64,000 nucleotides of DNA, from the NCBI RefSeq assembly GCF_009208565.1, contig NZ_WFLK01000013.1, positions 124,001 through 188,000 on the forward strand, given 5' to 3'. The notes beneath the pieces were generated by a model. It was not told the origin of the DNA, made no database searches, and saw only the letters and a program-made list of their open reading frames with translations. Positions 1 through 9,494 of this stretch are shown here, piece after piece; position 1 is the stretch's first letter, and each line of letters opens with the position of its first letter. The translations under genes and the position numbers were made by a program. This DNA comes from Janthinobacterium aquaticum. Its GTDB lineage: Bacteria; Pseudomonadota; Gammaproteobacteria; Burkholderiales; Burkholderiaceae_D.

Positions 1-1062
1 GATGGCTTCGCACTGGGTCGGATTGACCTTGCCCGGCATGATGGACGAACCCGGCTCGTTTGGCGGCAGCTTGAGTTCGCCGAAACCGCAGCGCGGCCCC
101 GAAGCCAGCCAGCGCATGTCGTTGGCGATTTTCATCATCGCCACGGCCAGGCCGCGCAGCGCCGCATGGGCCCGCACCATCGCGTCAAGCGAACCTTGCG
201 CCATGAATTTGTTCGGTGCGGTGACAAACGGCTTGCCGGTCAGCGTGGCGATCTGCTGCGCCACCTTGACCGAAAATCCTGGCGGCGCATTGATGCCGGT
301 GCCCACTGCCGTGCCGCCCAGGGCCAGCTCGTACAGATCCTGCCGGCTGTCTTCGATGGTGCGCAGCGCGGCGCGCAGCTGGGCCGCGTAGCCTGACCAT
401 TCCTGGCCTACCGTCAGCGGCGTGGCGTCCTGCAGGTGCGTGCGGCCGATCTTTACTATTTGCATCCACGCTGCCGACTTGGTCTCGATCACGCCGGCCA
501 GGCGGTCCAGCTCGGGCAACAGGCGGCGGTCGATCAGGTCGAGTGCGGCGATGTGCATGGCGGTTGGAAAGGTGTCGTTCGAGCTTTGGCCCAGATTGAC
601 GTCATCGTTGGGGCCAACTGGCTGCTGGCTGCCCAGCGTGCCGCCTAATAACTGAATCGCACGGTTGGACAGCACCTCGTTGACGTTCATGTTCGACTGC
701 GTGCCGGAGCCGGTTTGCCACACATACAGCGGAAAATGCTCGTCGAGGCTGCCGGCAATCGCTTCGTCGGCAGCGCGGATAATTGCCTGCGCCTTCCATG
801 CTGGCAGGCGGCCTTCCTGCTGGTTGACCAGCGCGCAGGCTTTCTTGACGATGCCGTAGGCGTGATAGATCGCCTTGGGCATGCGGTCCTCGCCTATCGA
901 AAAATGCACCAGCGAGCGCGCCGTCTGCGCGCCATAATATTTGTCGGCCGGCACGTCGACCGTACCCATCGAGTCAAATTCCTGGCGTACGCCAGTTGCT
1001 GTCAGGCCGATTGGCAGGTCCAGCAGCACTACCGGCACCTTGCCTGAGGTCGTATCAGTCAT
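1..1062 (-). CDS. fumC: Class II fumarase (fumarate hydratase), 3' end cut by window edge
   Basis: Catalyses the reversible hydration of fumarate to L-malate in the TCA cycle; soluble homotetramer with no iron-sulfur cluster. An open frame of 354 codons runs from ATG at 1062 to the window edge without a stop. It contains the superfamily substrate-loop signature [15 protein letters not shown] close to the edge, the upstream [15 protein letters not shown] block and the [10 protein letters not shown] block, all diagnostic of FumC rather than aspartase or argininosuccinate lyase. About 110 residues are missing given the usual length near 465. Its ATG overlaps the mqo stop (ATGA at 1059-1062), so it is translationally coupled to the gene that oxidises its product. 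Confidence 0.95.
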   Translation of the reverse strand, partial: MTDTTSGKVPVVLLDLPIGLTATGVRQEFDSMGTVDVPADKYYGAQTARSLVHFSIGEDRMPKAIYHAYGIVKKACALVNQQEGRLPAWKAQAIIRAADEAIAGSLDEHFPLYVWQTGSGTQSNMNVNEVLSNRAIQLLGGTLGSQQPVGPNDDVNLGQSSNDTFPTAMHIAALDLIDRRLLPELDRLAGVIETKSAAWMQIVKIGRTHLQDATPLTVGQEWSGYAAQLRAALRTIEDSRQDLYELALGGTAVGTGINAPPGFSVKVAQQIATLTGKPFVTAPNKFMAQGSLDAMVRAHAALRGLAVAMMKIANDMRWLASGPRCGFGELKLPPNEPGSSIMPGKVNPTQCEAI

Positions 1063-2594
1063 GCCGTTTCTCCTGCCTTGCCGATATCATGGATATTGAG
1101 CAGCGCGGCTGTGGCGGCGCGGGTGCGGCGGCAAGCCTCGGCATCTGCTTTCAGGTCGACGCCATAGGTCGGAATCACGGTTTTCAGGCGCTCCAGCCAG
1201 GCACCGTCCTGCAGGCGCTCGTCAAAGCAGCGCTGCAGCACTTCCAGTGCGATATAGGCAGCTGTGGAGGCGCCCGGCGAGGCGCCCAGCAGCGCGACCA
1301 GCGACTTGTCGGCGGCCGAGACCACTTCCGTGCCGAACTCCAGCTTGCCCTCTTCATGCTTGAACCAGCCGGTGCTTTCATGCGGTGCGATGGTTTGCAC
1401 GCGCTGGCCGGCAATGGCTTTTTTCCAGTCCTGCTGATTGGCCAGCGGGAAAAATTCTTTCAGCGTTGCAAACTGATGATCGGCGCTTTGCATTACCTGG
1501 CCGATCAGGTATTCGGTCAGGTCGGCATTGTCGCGCGCCACGTCGAGCAGCGGGATGATGTTGTCGTGCCTGAGCGTGCCAAACAGATCGAGCAGCGAGC
1601 CGTGTTTCAGCAGCTTGGTGGAAAAACCGGCATACGGCCCGAACAGCAGCGACTGCTTGCCATCGATAATGCGGGTATCCAGATGCGGCACCGACATCGG
1701 CGGCGAGCCACTCGCAGCCTTGCCATACACCTTGGCGTGATGGCGATGGCTGACTGCATCGATATCGCAGCGCAGCCAGATGCCGCTGACAGGGAAGCCG
1801 CCATAGCCTTTGGCTTCCGGTATGCGCGATTTCTGCAGCAGCGGCAGGGCGCCGCCGCCGGCGCCGATAAACACGAACTTTGCCGATACCGTCTGGCCCG
1901 GTCCGCCGCGGGTGTTTTCTACCTTGACGCGCCACAGCGCCTCTTCCCGCTCCAGCCCGACCACCTTGCTGTTGTAATGCACCTTGAAGCCAGGCTGCTT
2001 GTTCAGATGGCCCACCAGCAGATGGGTCAGGGCGCCATAGTCGACGTCGGTGCCGGTGATGATGCGGGTGGCGGCGACCGGCTGGCTTTCGTCGCGCCCT
2101 TCGATCACCAGTGGAGCCCATTGCGCGATGGTGGCGCGGTCTTCGCTGTATTCCATGCCGTGGTAGCAGTGGTGCGCCGACATCGCCTTGTAGCGCGCGC
2201 GCAGGAAGGCAACATTGTCTTCGCCCCAGACAAAACTCATGTGCGGGCATGGGTGGATAAAGGCCTGTGGGTCGGGAATCGCCCCCTGCTTGACCAGGTA
2301 GGCCCACAGCTGGCGCGAGATATCGAATTCGGTATTGACATCGAGCGCCTTGCTGATGTCGATGCTGCCGTCGTCGCGCTGTGGCGTGTAGTTCATTTCG
2401 CAGTTGGCGGCGTGGCCGGTACCGGCGTTGTTCCAGCCGCTGGAGCTTTCCTGGGCGCAGTCTTCCAGCGTTTCGTACATGACGATGGACAATGCCGGGT
2501 CGAGCTCCTTGAGCAGGACGCCCAGCGTTGCACTCATGATGCCGCCGCCGATCAGCACGATGTCGTGCACAGGGTTGTTGGTGGTGTCGGTCAA
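1059..2594 (-). CDS. mqo: Malate:quinone oxidoreductase
   Basis: FAD-dependent, membrane-associated enzyme that oxidises L-malate to oxaloacetate and passes electrons to quinone, replacing or supplementing NAD-dependent malate dehydrogenase. The 511-residue product matches the family's usual length. It starts with the dinucleotide-binding fold ([14 protein letters not shown], about residues 12-25), followed by the family motif [17 protein letters not shown] (about 50-66) and the C-terminal [11 protein letters not shown] block. No ATG lies near the N terminus; the start is TTG at 2594, chosen because a GGAG ribosome site sits about 7 bases upstream and the next ATG would remove the FAD motif. 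It lies 27 bases after the cupin gene and overlaps fumC by 4 bases, so the three probably form one operon. Confidence 0.95.
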   Translation of the reverse strand: MTDTTNNPVHDIVLIGGGIMSATLGVLLKELDPALSIVMYETLEDCAQESSSGWNNAGTGHAANCEMNYTPQRDDGSIDISKALDVNTEFDISRQLWAYLVKQGAIPDPQAFIHPCPHMSFVWGEDNVAFLRARYKAMSAHHCYHGMEYSEDRATIAQWAPLVIEGRDESQPVAATRIITGTDVDYGALTHLLVGHLNKQPGFKVHYNSKVVGLEREEALWRVKVENTRGGPGQTVSAKFVFIGAGGGALPLLQKSRIPEAKGYGGFPVSGIWLRCDIDAVSHRHHAKVYGKAASGSPPMSVPHLDTRIIDGKQSLLFGPYAGFSTKLLKHGSLLDLFGTLRHDNIIPLLDVARDNADLTEYLIGQVMQSADHQFATLKEFFPLANQQDWKKAIAGQRVQTIAPHESTGWFKHEEGKLEFGTEVVSAADKSLVALLGASPGASTAAYIALEVLQRCFDERLQDGAWLERLKTVIPTYGVDLKADAEACRRTRAATAALLNIHDIGKAGETA

Positions 2595-2621
2595 GATATT
2601 CTCCAGGGATGAGGGACTGCT

Positions 2622-3005
2622 TCAGTGCTTCACGAAGCCGGCGTCGGTATTGGCGCCAAGGATGATGTAGGCGCGCCGCCAGGGCTGGTCGTCCACCAGG
2701 CGCCAGCTGTGGCCGCTGCCGGTGGTGTCTTCGGCCAGCAGCACGTCGCCGGGATAGATCAGGAAGGTAGCGCCATCGGCGCAGCGAAATTCCAGCGTGC
2801 CGCTGAGGGTCAGCACGAACTGGCGCACGGGTGCGTCATGCGGTGCAAAGGCGCCGCCACTGCTGGTTTCGCGGTAGGAAATACTGGTTGCGCCAAGCTT
2901 GTCGCCGAGGATGTCGCCGCGCTCGCCCCGAAGCAGGGCAATGCTGCCTTCCTCGAACCGGGAGTTGCCGTCGGCGCCAGTCCAGATACGTACACATCGG
3001 ATCAT
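2622..3005 (-). CDS. Small cupin-domain protein upstream of mqo
   Basis: A 127-residue single-domain protein. The segment DAPVRQFVLTLSGTLEFRCA followed by a GD turn (YPGDVLLAEDTTGSGHSWR) is a typical double-stranded beta-helix cupin pattern with candidate metal-binding His/Glu residues. The frame is open further upstream, but ATG at 3005 is preceded by a good AGGAG site and is the natural start. Substrate is unknown; proteins of this kind are often annotated only as cupins. It lies 27 bases upstream of mqo on the same strand, suggesting cotranscription and perhaps a sensing or housekeeping role for the malate pathway. That link is inference from position only. Confidence 0.75.
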   Translation of the reverse strand: MIRCVRIWTGADGNSRFEEGSIALLRGERGDILGDKLGATSISYRETSSGGAFAPHDAPVRQFVLTLSGTLEFRCADGATFLIYPGDVLLAEDTTGSGHSWRLVDDQPWRRAYIILGANTDAGFVKH

Positions 3006-3126
3006 CGGGTTTCTCCTGTGGTATGGGTTACCGGAGAACTGTACGCCTCGTGCTAAGGTGTTTGACCTGCCTTTCGGCAAGGTGGGCTACCTGACCAAAG
3101 GCCGGTCATGCTTGATACCTTATACC

Positions 3127-4479
3127 TTATGCGTTTGCCAGCGCTGCGCGCCATTGCTGCCGGTAATCCTGCCAGCCCTGCAGCGCCAATGGCGGCGCCT
3201 CGGTGCTGTCCAGTTCGGGCGTCTGCCCCCAGCGATGCAGCATCCAGCCGCCACAGGTGGTGCCGCTGGCGTCGCTGGTGACGGTTACGTCGGTATTGCG
3301 CAGGCTGGCCAGCAGGCCGGCAAAGAACGGGTTGTCGCCCAGGCTGCCTTCGATGGTGACGGGGCCGTCGGCCTGCAGCTGCTCCAGGCAGTAGTCGCTC
3401 ATCAGTACGCAGTACAGCGTGGCCAGCGCATAGCGCTCGGCCGGCGTTTGCGGTTGCGGTCCGGTGATGCTGCCGCTGCGCCCGACAAACGGGCCGCCCG
3501 ACTCGGCAAAGCAGGGCAGCGCGTGCGTGCCCTGGTCGATCAGGCGCTGCAGGTCGTCGATGGTGCAGGCGACCGGTTCAGCGCCGGCAATGGCCGCAAA
3601 TTCACGCCCTCCCATAAAGCGCATGCAGGCTACCGGCTGGCCCAGCGCATTGACGTTGGCCAGCATGTCGGCGCCAGCTGACAGATGGCCCAGCGGCGTG
3701 TCTAACGCGGCGGCAATCAGCCAGGTGCCGCTCGACAAAATGCTGCGCTTGCCGCCGTTCAGGTGGCGCAGCAGGGACGCGTTGCTGTCATGGATGCCGC
3801 ACAGTACCTGGCAATCGGCTGGCAGGCCGGTGCGCGCCGCCAGGTCGGCGTGGATCGCGCCCAGCGGCGTCCAGGCCGCTTGCAGCGGCGGCATCAACGG
3901 CTGCCAGCCCATCTGTTCGACCAGGCTCGAATACGTGCCCGCGGTGGGCTGCCACAGATCGGTATGGCAGCCCAGCGACGTCACTTCGCTGGCGGCCACG
4001 CCCGAGAGGCGCCAGGCCCAGTATTGCGGGTAGGTCAGGATATGGCGCGTGCGTGCAAACTGTTCGGGATAGGTGCGCGCCAGCCAGTACAGCTGGCGGC
4101 CCAGGTTCAGCCCCAGCGGCAGATCGGGCGAAAAGCTGTCGGCAAAGCCGGGGCGCAGTGCGCCATAGTCGTGGTTCAGGCTTTCCGGCAAGGCGCACTC
4201 ATAATCGAGCACCGGCAGCACCAGGCCGGTGTCGTCCACCAGCGCGGCGGTGGCGCCATGCGTCACCGGTACGATGGCTTTGACATGGGCGATGGCGGCA
4301 AAGCTGTGCAGGGTATCGACCAGCCAGTGCCAGATGCCGTCCACATCGTGCTGCGGGTACGGTTCGGCCTGCAGCACGGTATTGGCGCGGCGGCGCGTGG
4401 CCAGGGTGGCGCCCTGGCCGTCGAGCAAGGTCAACTTGACGTTGGTCTTGCCGATATCGATCACGGCGGTGGCGCTCAT
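3127..4479 (-). CDS. rhaK: L-rhamnulose kinase, FGGY family (RhaK type)
   Basis: Phosphorylates the ketose L-rhamnulose at O1 using ATP, trapping it for aldolase cleavage. The 450-residue protein has the two-lobe ASKHA fold: the N-terminal phosphate loop [11 protein letters not shown] (residues 6-16), a candidate catalytic aspartate in GIHDSN (D231), and a second nucleotide-binding stretch SSGTWLIAA (about 248-256). It resembles the kinase of the rhizobial rha locus more than the enterobacterial RhaB. Its ATG overlaps the mutarotase stop by 4 bases (4476-4479), and it is the last gene of the seven-gene minus-strand run. In Rhizobium leguminosarum the corresponding kinase is also required for transport of the sugar; whether that holds here is not visible from sequence. 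Confidence 0.85.
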   Translation of the reverse strand: MSATAVIDIGKTNVKLTLLDGQGATLATRRRANTVLQAEPYPQHDVDGIWHWLVDTLHSFAAIAHVKAIVPVTHGATAALVDDTGLVLPVLDYECALPESLNHDYGALRPGFADSFSPDLPLGLNLGRQLYWLARTYPEQFARTRHILTYPQYWAWRLSGVAASEVTSLGCHTDLWQPTAGTYSSLVEQMGWQPLMPPLQAAWTPLGAIHADLAARTGLPADCQVLCGIHDSNASLLRHLNGGKRSILSSGTWLIAAALDTPLGHLSAGADMLANVNALGQPVACMRFMGGREFAAIAGAEPVACTIDDLQRLIDQGTHALPCFAESGGPFVGRSGSITGPQPQTPAERYALATLYCVLMSDYCLEQLQADGPVTIEGSLGDNPFFAGLLASLRNTDVTVTSDASGTTCGGWMLHRWGQTPELDSTEAPPLALQGWQDYRQQWRAALANA

Positions 4480-4790
4480 GGCAGATGAAACACGGGCAAG
4501 AGGGGAATCGACACCGGCTCGTTGTCGCTATGCGTTTCCATCAGGTCGGCCATATGGGCCCACCAGCGCTGCATGACCGGCTCCTGCGCCAGCGTGGCCA
4601 TGCGGTGGCCGTCGCTGCGCCGCAGCACGCCGAACAGCGCGCCGCTGGCCTGGTCGAGAAAGATGCTGTAGTCGCTGATGCCGGCCTCTTTGAGCAGGCT
4701 CGACAGCTCCGGCCAGATCGCGTCGTGGCGGCGCTGGTATTCGGCCGCGTGACCGGGTTTCAACTGCATTTTGAAGGCGATCTGTTCCAT
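4476..4790 (-). CDS. rhaM: L-rhamnose mutarotase
   Basis: Interconverts alpha and beta anomers of L-rhamnose so that the isomerase receives its preferred form. At 104 residues it has exactly the length of E. coli RhaM (called RhaU in rhizobia). Tyr18 and His22, in the segment [12 protein letters not shown], fall at the positions of the catalytic residues of the E. coli enzyme. The WWAHMADLM segment is also typical. The gene lies 6 bases downstream of rhaQ and overlaps rhaK by 4 bases, so it is embedded in the operon. Confidence 0.92.
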   Translation of the reverse strand: MEQIAFKMQLKPGHAAEYQRRHDAIWPELSSLLKEAGISDYSIFLDQASGALFGVLRRSDGHRMATLAQEPVMQRWWAHMADLMETHSDNEPVSIPLLPVFHLP

Positions 4791-4796
4791 AGTGTT

Positions 4797-5849
4797 TTAT
4801 TTTTTGGTCGTGCGTTTTTTCAGCAGGCGCGGCAGGGCGATGGTCACCAGCAGCAGCAAACCCACCACGATGGTCATGATGATGCCGGGAATATTGAGCA
4901 GCGCCATGCCGTAGCCGACCATGCCCAGCGTCAGCACGGCCAGCATCACGCCAGCCATGCTGCCAGCGCCGCCGGCAATGCTGATGCCGCCCAGGATCAC
5001 CATGGTGATCACTTCCAGTTCCCAGCCCATGGCAATATTGGGCCGCGTGCTGCCGATGCGTCCCGTCAGCAAAAAGGCGGCCAGGCCGGCCATGGCGCCG
5101 GTCAGCATGAACAGCGCCAGGCGGTAGCGGTCCACGGCAATGCCGGAAAAGCGTGCCGCTACCGGGTTGTTGCCGATCGCATAGATGCGCCGGCCCCAGC
5201 TGGTCGCATGCAGCAGCACCGCAAACAGCGCGGCAAAGCCCAGCAGCACGATGAATTCACGCGGTATCACCTCGAAGAAATAGCCCTGGCCCCAGTCGGC
5301 CATCAGCTGCGGATAGCCGGTAAAGGCCTGGTCGCCCAGCACCACGCTGGCCAGGCCGCGAAACAGCGACACCGTGCCGATGGTTACCACGATGGACGGC
5401 AGGTCGAAGCGCGTGACCAGGTAGCCATTGAGAAAGCCGCAGGCCGTGCCCACAGCCAGTGCAACGACCACCAGGCCATGCGGCGGCATGCCGGCCTGGT
5501 GCGCCAGGCCCATGGTGACAGACGCCAGCGCCAGCGTACCAGCCACCGAAATATCGATTTCGCGGCAGATGATCAGCAGCGCCATCGGCAGCGCAATCAG
5601 CGCTTTTTCGCTGAAATTGAAGGTGGCGTCGGCCAGGTTGTAGCCGTCAAAGAAGTTGGGAATAAACACGCTGCCGCCGATAAACATGGCCACCAGCAGC
5701 AGGCCCAGCAGCGTTTCCCAGCGGCCCAGAAAGCTTTTCAGCTGGAAAGGCTGGCGGTCGGCCACGCTGTAGCGCGTGGTGCTTTTGCTGGCGCTGTCGG
5801 CCGGTTCCGGGGCGATCAGGGTCGCGCTGTGCGGTAGGCGTGCGTTCAT
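4797..5849 (-). CDS. rhaQ: Rhamnose ABC transporter permease, second subunit
   Basis: Inner-membrane permease of the BPD_transp_2 (ribose/rhamnose) family that pairs with RhaP to form the channel of the importer. The 350-residue protein has a 50-residue soluble N-terminal extension followed by about nine to ten hydrophobic helices. The conserved segments LLIICREIDISVAGTLALAS and VITMVILGGISIAGGAGSM mark the family. It starts with ATG at 5849 inside the ATGA overlap with rhaP and ends 6 bases before rhaM. Both permeases have the same GGISIAGGAG loop, consistent with an old duplication. Confidence 0.9.
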   Translation of the reverse strand: MNARLPHSATLIAPEPADSASKSTTRYSVADRQPFQLKSFLGRWETLLGLLLVAMFIGGSVFIPNFFDGYNLADATFNFSEKALIALPMALLIICREIDISVAGTLALASVTMGLAHQAGMPPHGLVVVALAVGTACGFLNGYLVTRFDLPSIVVTIGTVSLFRGLASVVLGDQAFTGYPQLMADWGQGYFFEVIPREFIVLLGFAALFAVLLHATSWGRRIYAIGNNPVAARFSGIAVDRYRLALFMLTGAMAGLAAFLLTGRIGSTRPNIAMGWELEVITMVILGGISIAGGAGSMAGVMLAVLTLGMVGYGMALLNIPGIIMTIVVGLLLLVTIALPRLLKKRTTKK

Positions 5850-6847
5850 GCCGCGCTCCTTGTAGGCAAATGAAGTGGAAGAATCTGGCGCCCGGCCTTG
5901 CGGTTGCTGCGCGCATTGATGATCACGGCCGACAGAATCACCAGGCCCGTCAGCGCGCTTTGCCAGAATGGCGACACCTTGATGATCGGCAGCGCATTGT
6001 TGATCACCGCCAGGAACAATCCGCCCAGCACGGCGCCGGTGACGGTGCCGGCGCCGCCGGCAATGCTGATGCCGCCGATCACGCAGGCGGCGATCACGGT
6101 AAATTCAAAGCCATAGGCAATTTCGGAATACGCCACCGCATAGCGCGCCACCCACAGGTAGCCGCACAGGCCGGCCATGGCGCCGGAAAACGCATACACC
6201 ATCAGCAGGCGCTGCGCGCTGTTGATGCCCACGTAACGCGCCGAGGTCGGGGCATTGCCGATCGCATACAGGTCGCGGCCATAGCGCGTATAGCGCGCCA
6301 TATACCAGGTCAGCAGGATCACGCCCAGCGCTATCCACACCAAGTGCGTTACGCCGAGGAACTGGCTCAGCGGAAAGGCGATAAAGGCCGGCGGCATATG
6401 GTGCGACGAGACCCAGGCGCCGCCCGATAGCACGAACACCAGGCCGCGATAGACGCTCATGGTACCCAGCGTGACGACGATGGGCGGCAGTTCCAGGTAG
6501 CCGATCAGCCAGCCGTTCAGCAGGCCCAGCACCAGGCCGATCGACACGGCCACCAGGATGATCACCGGTACCGGCAGGGCCGGCATCTTGGCCGCCAGCA
6601 GGGCGGCCATCATGCCCGACAGGGCCAGGTTGGAGGCCACCGACAGGTCGATGCCGCGTGTAATGATGACGAACATCTGCGCCAGCGCCAGCATGATCAG
6701 CAGCGTGCTGTCGGTCAGCAGGTTGTGCAGGCTCGAGGCGCTGATAAACAGCGGCGCGCGCAGGCCCACTGCGCAGATCAGCAGGACGATCACCAGCGCC
6801 AGCAGCGCCTCGCGCTGTTTGGCCAGATGGGTAATAAGATGTTTCAT
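5846..6847 (-). CDS. rhaP: Rhamnose ABC transporter permease, first subunit
   Basis: Inner-membrane subunit of the rhamnose importer. The 333-residue product has about nine to ten membrane helices and the family motifs ITRGIDLSVASNLALSG and VIAACVIGGISIAGGAG. The open frame extends upstream to 7129, but the start is ATG at 6847 because it forms an ATGA overlap with the rhaT stop at 6844-6846; the upstream extension lies inside rhaT. It overlaps rhaQ the same way at 5846-5849, so rhaT-rhaP-rhaQ are translated as a coupled set, as expected for subunits needed in fixed ratio. Confidence 0.9.
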   Translation of the reverse strand: MKHLITHLAKQREALLALVIVLLICAVGLRAPLFISASSLHNLLTDSTLLIMLALAQMFVIITRGIDLSVASNLALSGMMAALLAAKMPALPVPVIILVAVSIGLVLGLLNGWLIGYLELPPIVVTLGTMSVYRGLVFVLSGGAWVSSHHMPPAFIAFPLSQFLGVTHLVWIALGVILLTWYMARYTRYGRDLYAIGNAPTSARYVGINSAQRLLMVYAFSGAMAGLCGYLWVARYAVAYSEIAYGFEFTVIAACVIGGISIAGGAGTVTGAVLGGLFLAVINNALPIIKVSPFWQSALTGLVILSAVIINARSNRKAGRQILPLHLPTRSAA

Positions 6848-8379
6848 GCTGCGTCCTTTTCGGTGTGGCCGGCGCCGGAGGCGGCCGCCACCACGTTTTC
6901 GGGCGTCGCTTTCTGGCGCGAAAAAGTGCGCTGGATGCGGCCCTGGTGCATGACAACGATGCGGTCGGCCATGCCGAGCACTTCCGGCAATTCCGACGAC
7001 ACCAGGATGACGGACAAGCCTTGCCCGACCAGCTCGCTGATAAAGCGGTGTACGGCCGCTTTCGAGCCGATATCGATGCCCTTGGTCGGCTCGTCGAGGA
7101 TAATGACTTTGGGTGCGGTGGCCAGCCATTTGGCCAGCACCACTTTTTGCTGGTTGCCGCCGGACAGCTCGGACACATGCTGGCCGAAGTGATTGGCTTT
7201 CAGTTCGAGCTGCTCGCAGTAGCGACGCGCAATCGCCGTCTCGGCGCCGCTGCGGCCACCAAGGAAAAAGCCGATACCGGGCAAAATCGGCAAGGTCACG
7301 TTGTGCACGATGGGCAGCGACAGATGCGCGCCCTGGTGCTGGCGGTCTTCCGGCACATAGGCAATGCCGTGGGCAATCGCCTCGCTGGCGCTGCTGACAT
7401 GAATGCGCTGGCCGTTGAGCTTGACGGTGCCGCGCGCGGCGGGCGTCAGGCCAAACAGCGCCTGCATCACTTCCGAGCGCCCGGCGCCCACCAGGCCGTA
7501 AAAGCCGAGGATTTCGCCTTGCCTGACGGTAAAGCTTACATCGTCAAATTCGCTCGGATGGCAGAAGTTGGCCACTTCGAGCAACGGTGCGCCGGCTTCC
7601 CGCTCGATCTTGGGAAACACCTGCGCGATATTGCGCCCGACCATCAGCGATACCAGCCGCGCTTCGTCGATTTCAGCCAGCGAACCGGCCGCCACGAAAC
7701 AGCCATCGCGCAGCACCGTATAGCTGTCGGCCACGGCAAAGATTTCATCGAATTTGTGCGAGATGAAAATCACGGCCGTGCCGGCTGCTTTCAATTGCCC
7801 GACAATCCGGTACAACTCGTGGATTTCATGGCGCGACAGCGACGCCGTCGGTTCGTCCATGATCACCACGCGCGCCTGCTGCGACAGCGCGCGTGCAATT
7901 TCCACGAAGTGGCGCTGCGCCACGCTCAGGTCTTTCACCTTGGTGCGCACCGGCAGGCTTACTTCCAGGCGTGCAAACAGCTTTTCCGCCTCGGCTTCGA
8001 TCAGCGGCCAGTTGATGCGTGGTGGAAAACCATGGCGCGGCTGGCGGCCGATATAGATATTTTCCGCCACCGTCAGTTCATCGAACATCACCGTTTCCTG
8101 GTGCACGGCCGTCACGCCGGCGTCCATCGCCGCTTGCGGACTGGCAAAGGACACCGGCTGGCCGGCCAGCTCGATGGCGCCGTCGTCCGGCTGGTAAATC
8201 CCGGTCAGGGTCTTGACCAGGGTGGACTTGCCGGCGCCGTTCTCGCCGATCAGCGCCATGACTTCACCGGCGCGCACGCAAAGCGAAACATTGTTGAGCG
8301 CGACGATGCCGTGAAAGCGCTTGGAAATACCCGACAGGCGCAACACGGGCGGCGAGTCGGCAGGGATGGTCGATGACAT
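6844..8379 (-). CDS. rhaT: Rhamnose ABC transporter ATP-binding protein (two ABC domains)
   Basis: Energises rhamnose import. The 511-residue protein holds two tandem ABC domains, as usual for the sugar class MglA/RbsA family. The N-terminal domain has the Walker A GENGAGKST (45-53) and Walker B VVIMDEPTASLS. The C-terminal domain has a degenerate Walker A (GLVGAGRSE), a standard signature LSGGNQQKV and Walker B VIILDEPTKGID. A degenerate second P loop is normal for this family. It is 23 bases downstream of the binding-protein gene and overlaps rhaP by 4 bases. It is unrelated to the E. coli RhaT proton symporter despite the shared name, which follows rhizobial usage. Confidence 0.92.
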   Translation of the reverse strand: MSSTIPADSPPVLRLSGISKRFHGIVALNNVSLCVRAGEVMALIGENGAGKSTLVKTLTGIYQPDDGAIELAGQPVSFASPQAAMDAGVTAVHQETVMFDELTVAENIYIGRQPRHGFPPRINWPLIEAEAEKLFARLEVSLPVRTKVKDLSVAQRHFVEIARALSQQARVVIMDEPTASLSRHEIHELYRIVGQLKAAGTAVIFISHKFDEIFAVADSYTVLRDGCFVAAGSLAEIDEARLVSLMVGRNIAQVFPKIEREAGAPLLEVANFCHPSEFDDVSFTVRQGEILGFYGLVGAGRSEVMQALFGLTPAARGTVKLNGQRIHVSSASEAIAHGIAYVPEDRQHQGAHLSLPIVHNVTLPILPGIGFFLGGRSGAETAIARRYCEQLELKANHFGQHVSELSGGNQQKVVLAKWLATAPKVIILDEPTKGIDIGSKAAVHRFISELVGQGLSVILVSSELPEVLGMADRIVVMHQGRIQRTFSRQKATPENVVAAASGAGHTEKDAA

Positions 8380-8402
8380 GATGGCTGGCTCGCTAAGCTG
8401 GA

Positions 8403-9410
8403 TTAGAAAATTTTGGCGAACTTGTCGACGTTGTCCTTGTCATAGGTAAATGGCGGTGCAAGCGCGGCTTCACCGTTGGCATCGACCGCGATCTTGCCCA
8501 TGCGGCCTACAGCGATGTTGTCGCCTGCCTTGCCATTGGCCTTGCCTTTGACGAACTCATAGGCAGCGTAGGTGGCGGCGTAGCCCAGGTCGATCGGGTT
8601 CCAGATGGCAAAACTTTTTACGGCGCCGCTCTTCACGTGGCCGGCCATTTCCGACGGCAGGCCCAGGCCCGTGACATACACCTTGCCGACCAGTTTTTCA
8701 TCGACCACGGCCTTGGCGGCGGCGTTGATGCCGACGGTGGTAGGCGCAATGATGACTTTCAGATTCGGGTTGCTGCGCAACAGGCCAATCGCTTCGCGGT
8801 AGCTCTTGTCGGACTGGTCGTCGCCATACACGGTCGACACCAGTTTGAGTTTGGCAAACTCCGGCTTGGCCAGCGCTTTTTTCATTTCGCCGATCCAGAT
8901 ATTCTGGTTGGTGGCCTGCGCCGTAGCTGACAGGATGGCGATATCGCCGCCATTGCCGCCGGTGGCGTCCTGCGCCATCTGCAGTTGTTTCACGCCGATC
9001 AGTTCGGCATTCGACGGGTTCAGTTGCAGCAAGCGACCTTCCTTGGCCACGCCGCTGTCGAACGACAGTACCTTGATGCCGCGCTGCATGGCTTTCTTGG
9101 TGATCGGCACCAGTGCATTGGCGTCGTTGGCGGAAATGACGATGGCGCCTACCTTCTGGCTGATGAGCGAATTGATAATGTCGATCTGGCCTTCGGCCGT
9201 CGGCGTGGTCGGGCCGGTATAGATGATCTCCACGTCGCCCAGCTGCTTGGCCGCTTCCTTGGCGCCTTCGTGGGCGGCGTCAAAGAAGCCGTTGCCCAGG
9301 CTCTTGACGACCATCGCGATCTTGACCTTGTCGGCCGCATGGGCCGCCATCGGCAGGGCGCCCAGCATGGCGCAGCTGAAGCAGGCAAGCAGTATTTTTT
9401 TGATTCTCAT
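8403..9410 (-). CDS. rhaS: Periplasmic rhamnose-binding protein of ABC importer
   Basis: Solute-binding component that delivers rhamnose to RhaPQT. The 335-residue precursor has a Sec signal peptide (MRIKKILLACFSCAMLGALP, with cleavage after AAHA near residue 25). The mature part shows the type I sugar-binding (Peripla_BP_4) fold: VKIAMVVKSLGNGFFDAAHE at the start, VGAIVISANDANALVP in the first lobe and VYVTGLGLPSEMAGHV in the second. A ribosome site AGGAGA precedes the ATG. It follows rhaR by 84 bases on the same strand and leads the transporter genes. The name follows the rhizobial locus; it is not the E. coli RhaS activator. Confidence 0.9.
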   Translation of the reverse strand: MRIKKILLACFSCAMLGALPMAAHAADKVKIAMVVKSLGNGFFDAAHEGAKEAAKQLGDVEIIYTGPTTPTAEGQIDIINSLISQKVGAIVISANDANALVPITKKAMQRGIKVLSFDSGVAKEGRLLQLNPSNAELIGVKQLQMAQDATGGNGGDIAILSATAQATNQNIWIGEMKKALAKPEFAKLKLVSTVYGDDQSDKSYREAIGLLRSNPNLKVIIAPTTVGINAAAKAVVDEKLVGKVYVTGLGLPSEMAGHVKSGAVKSFAIWNPIDLGYAATYAAYEFVKGKANGKAGDNIAVGRMGKIAVDANGEAALAPPFTYDKDNVDKFAKIF

Positions 9411-9494
9411 GGCAGTGTCTCCTGTGTGGATAAAGGCAGCGGAATATTTCCGTCAACCGTGGGTAAAACCTGATTCGATTTTGATTGGATTTGA

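Noticed and set aside
996..2612. 538-residue open frame on the plus strand
   Set aside because: Antisense of mqo, whose protein is fully conserved. Long antisense frames are common in GC-rich genes.
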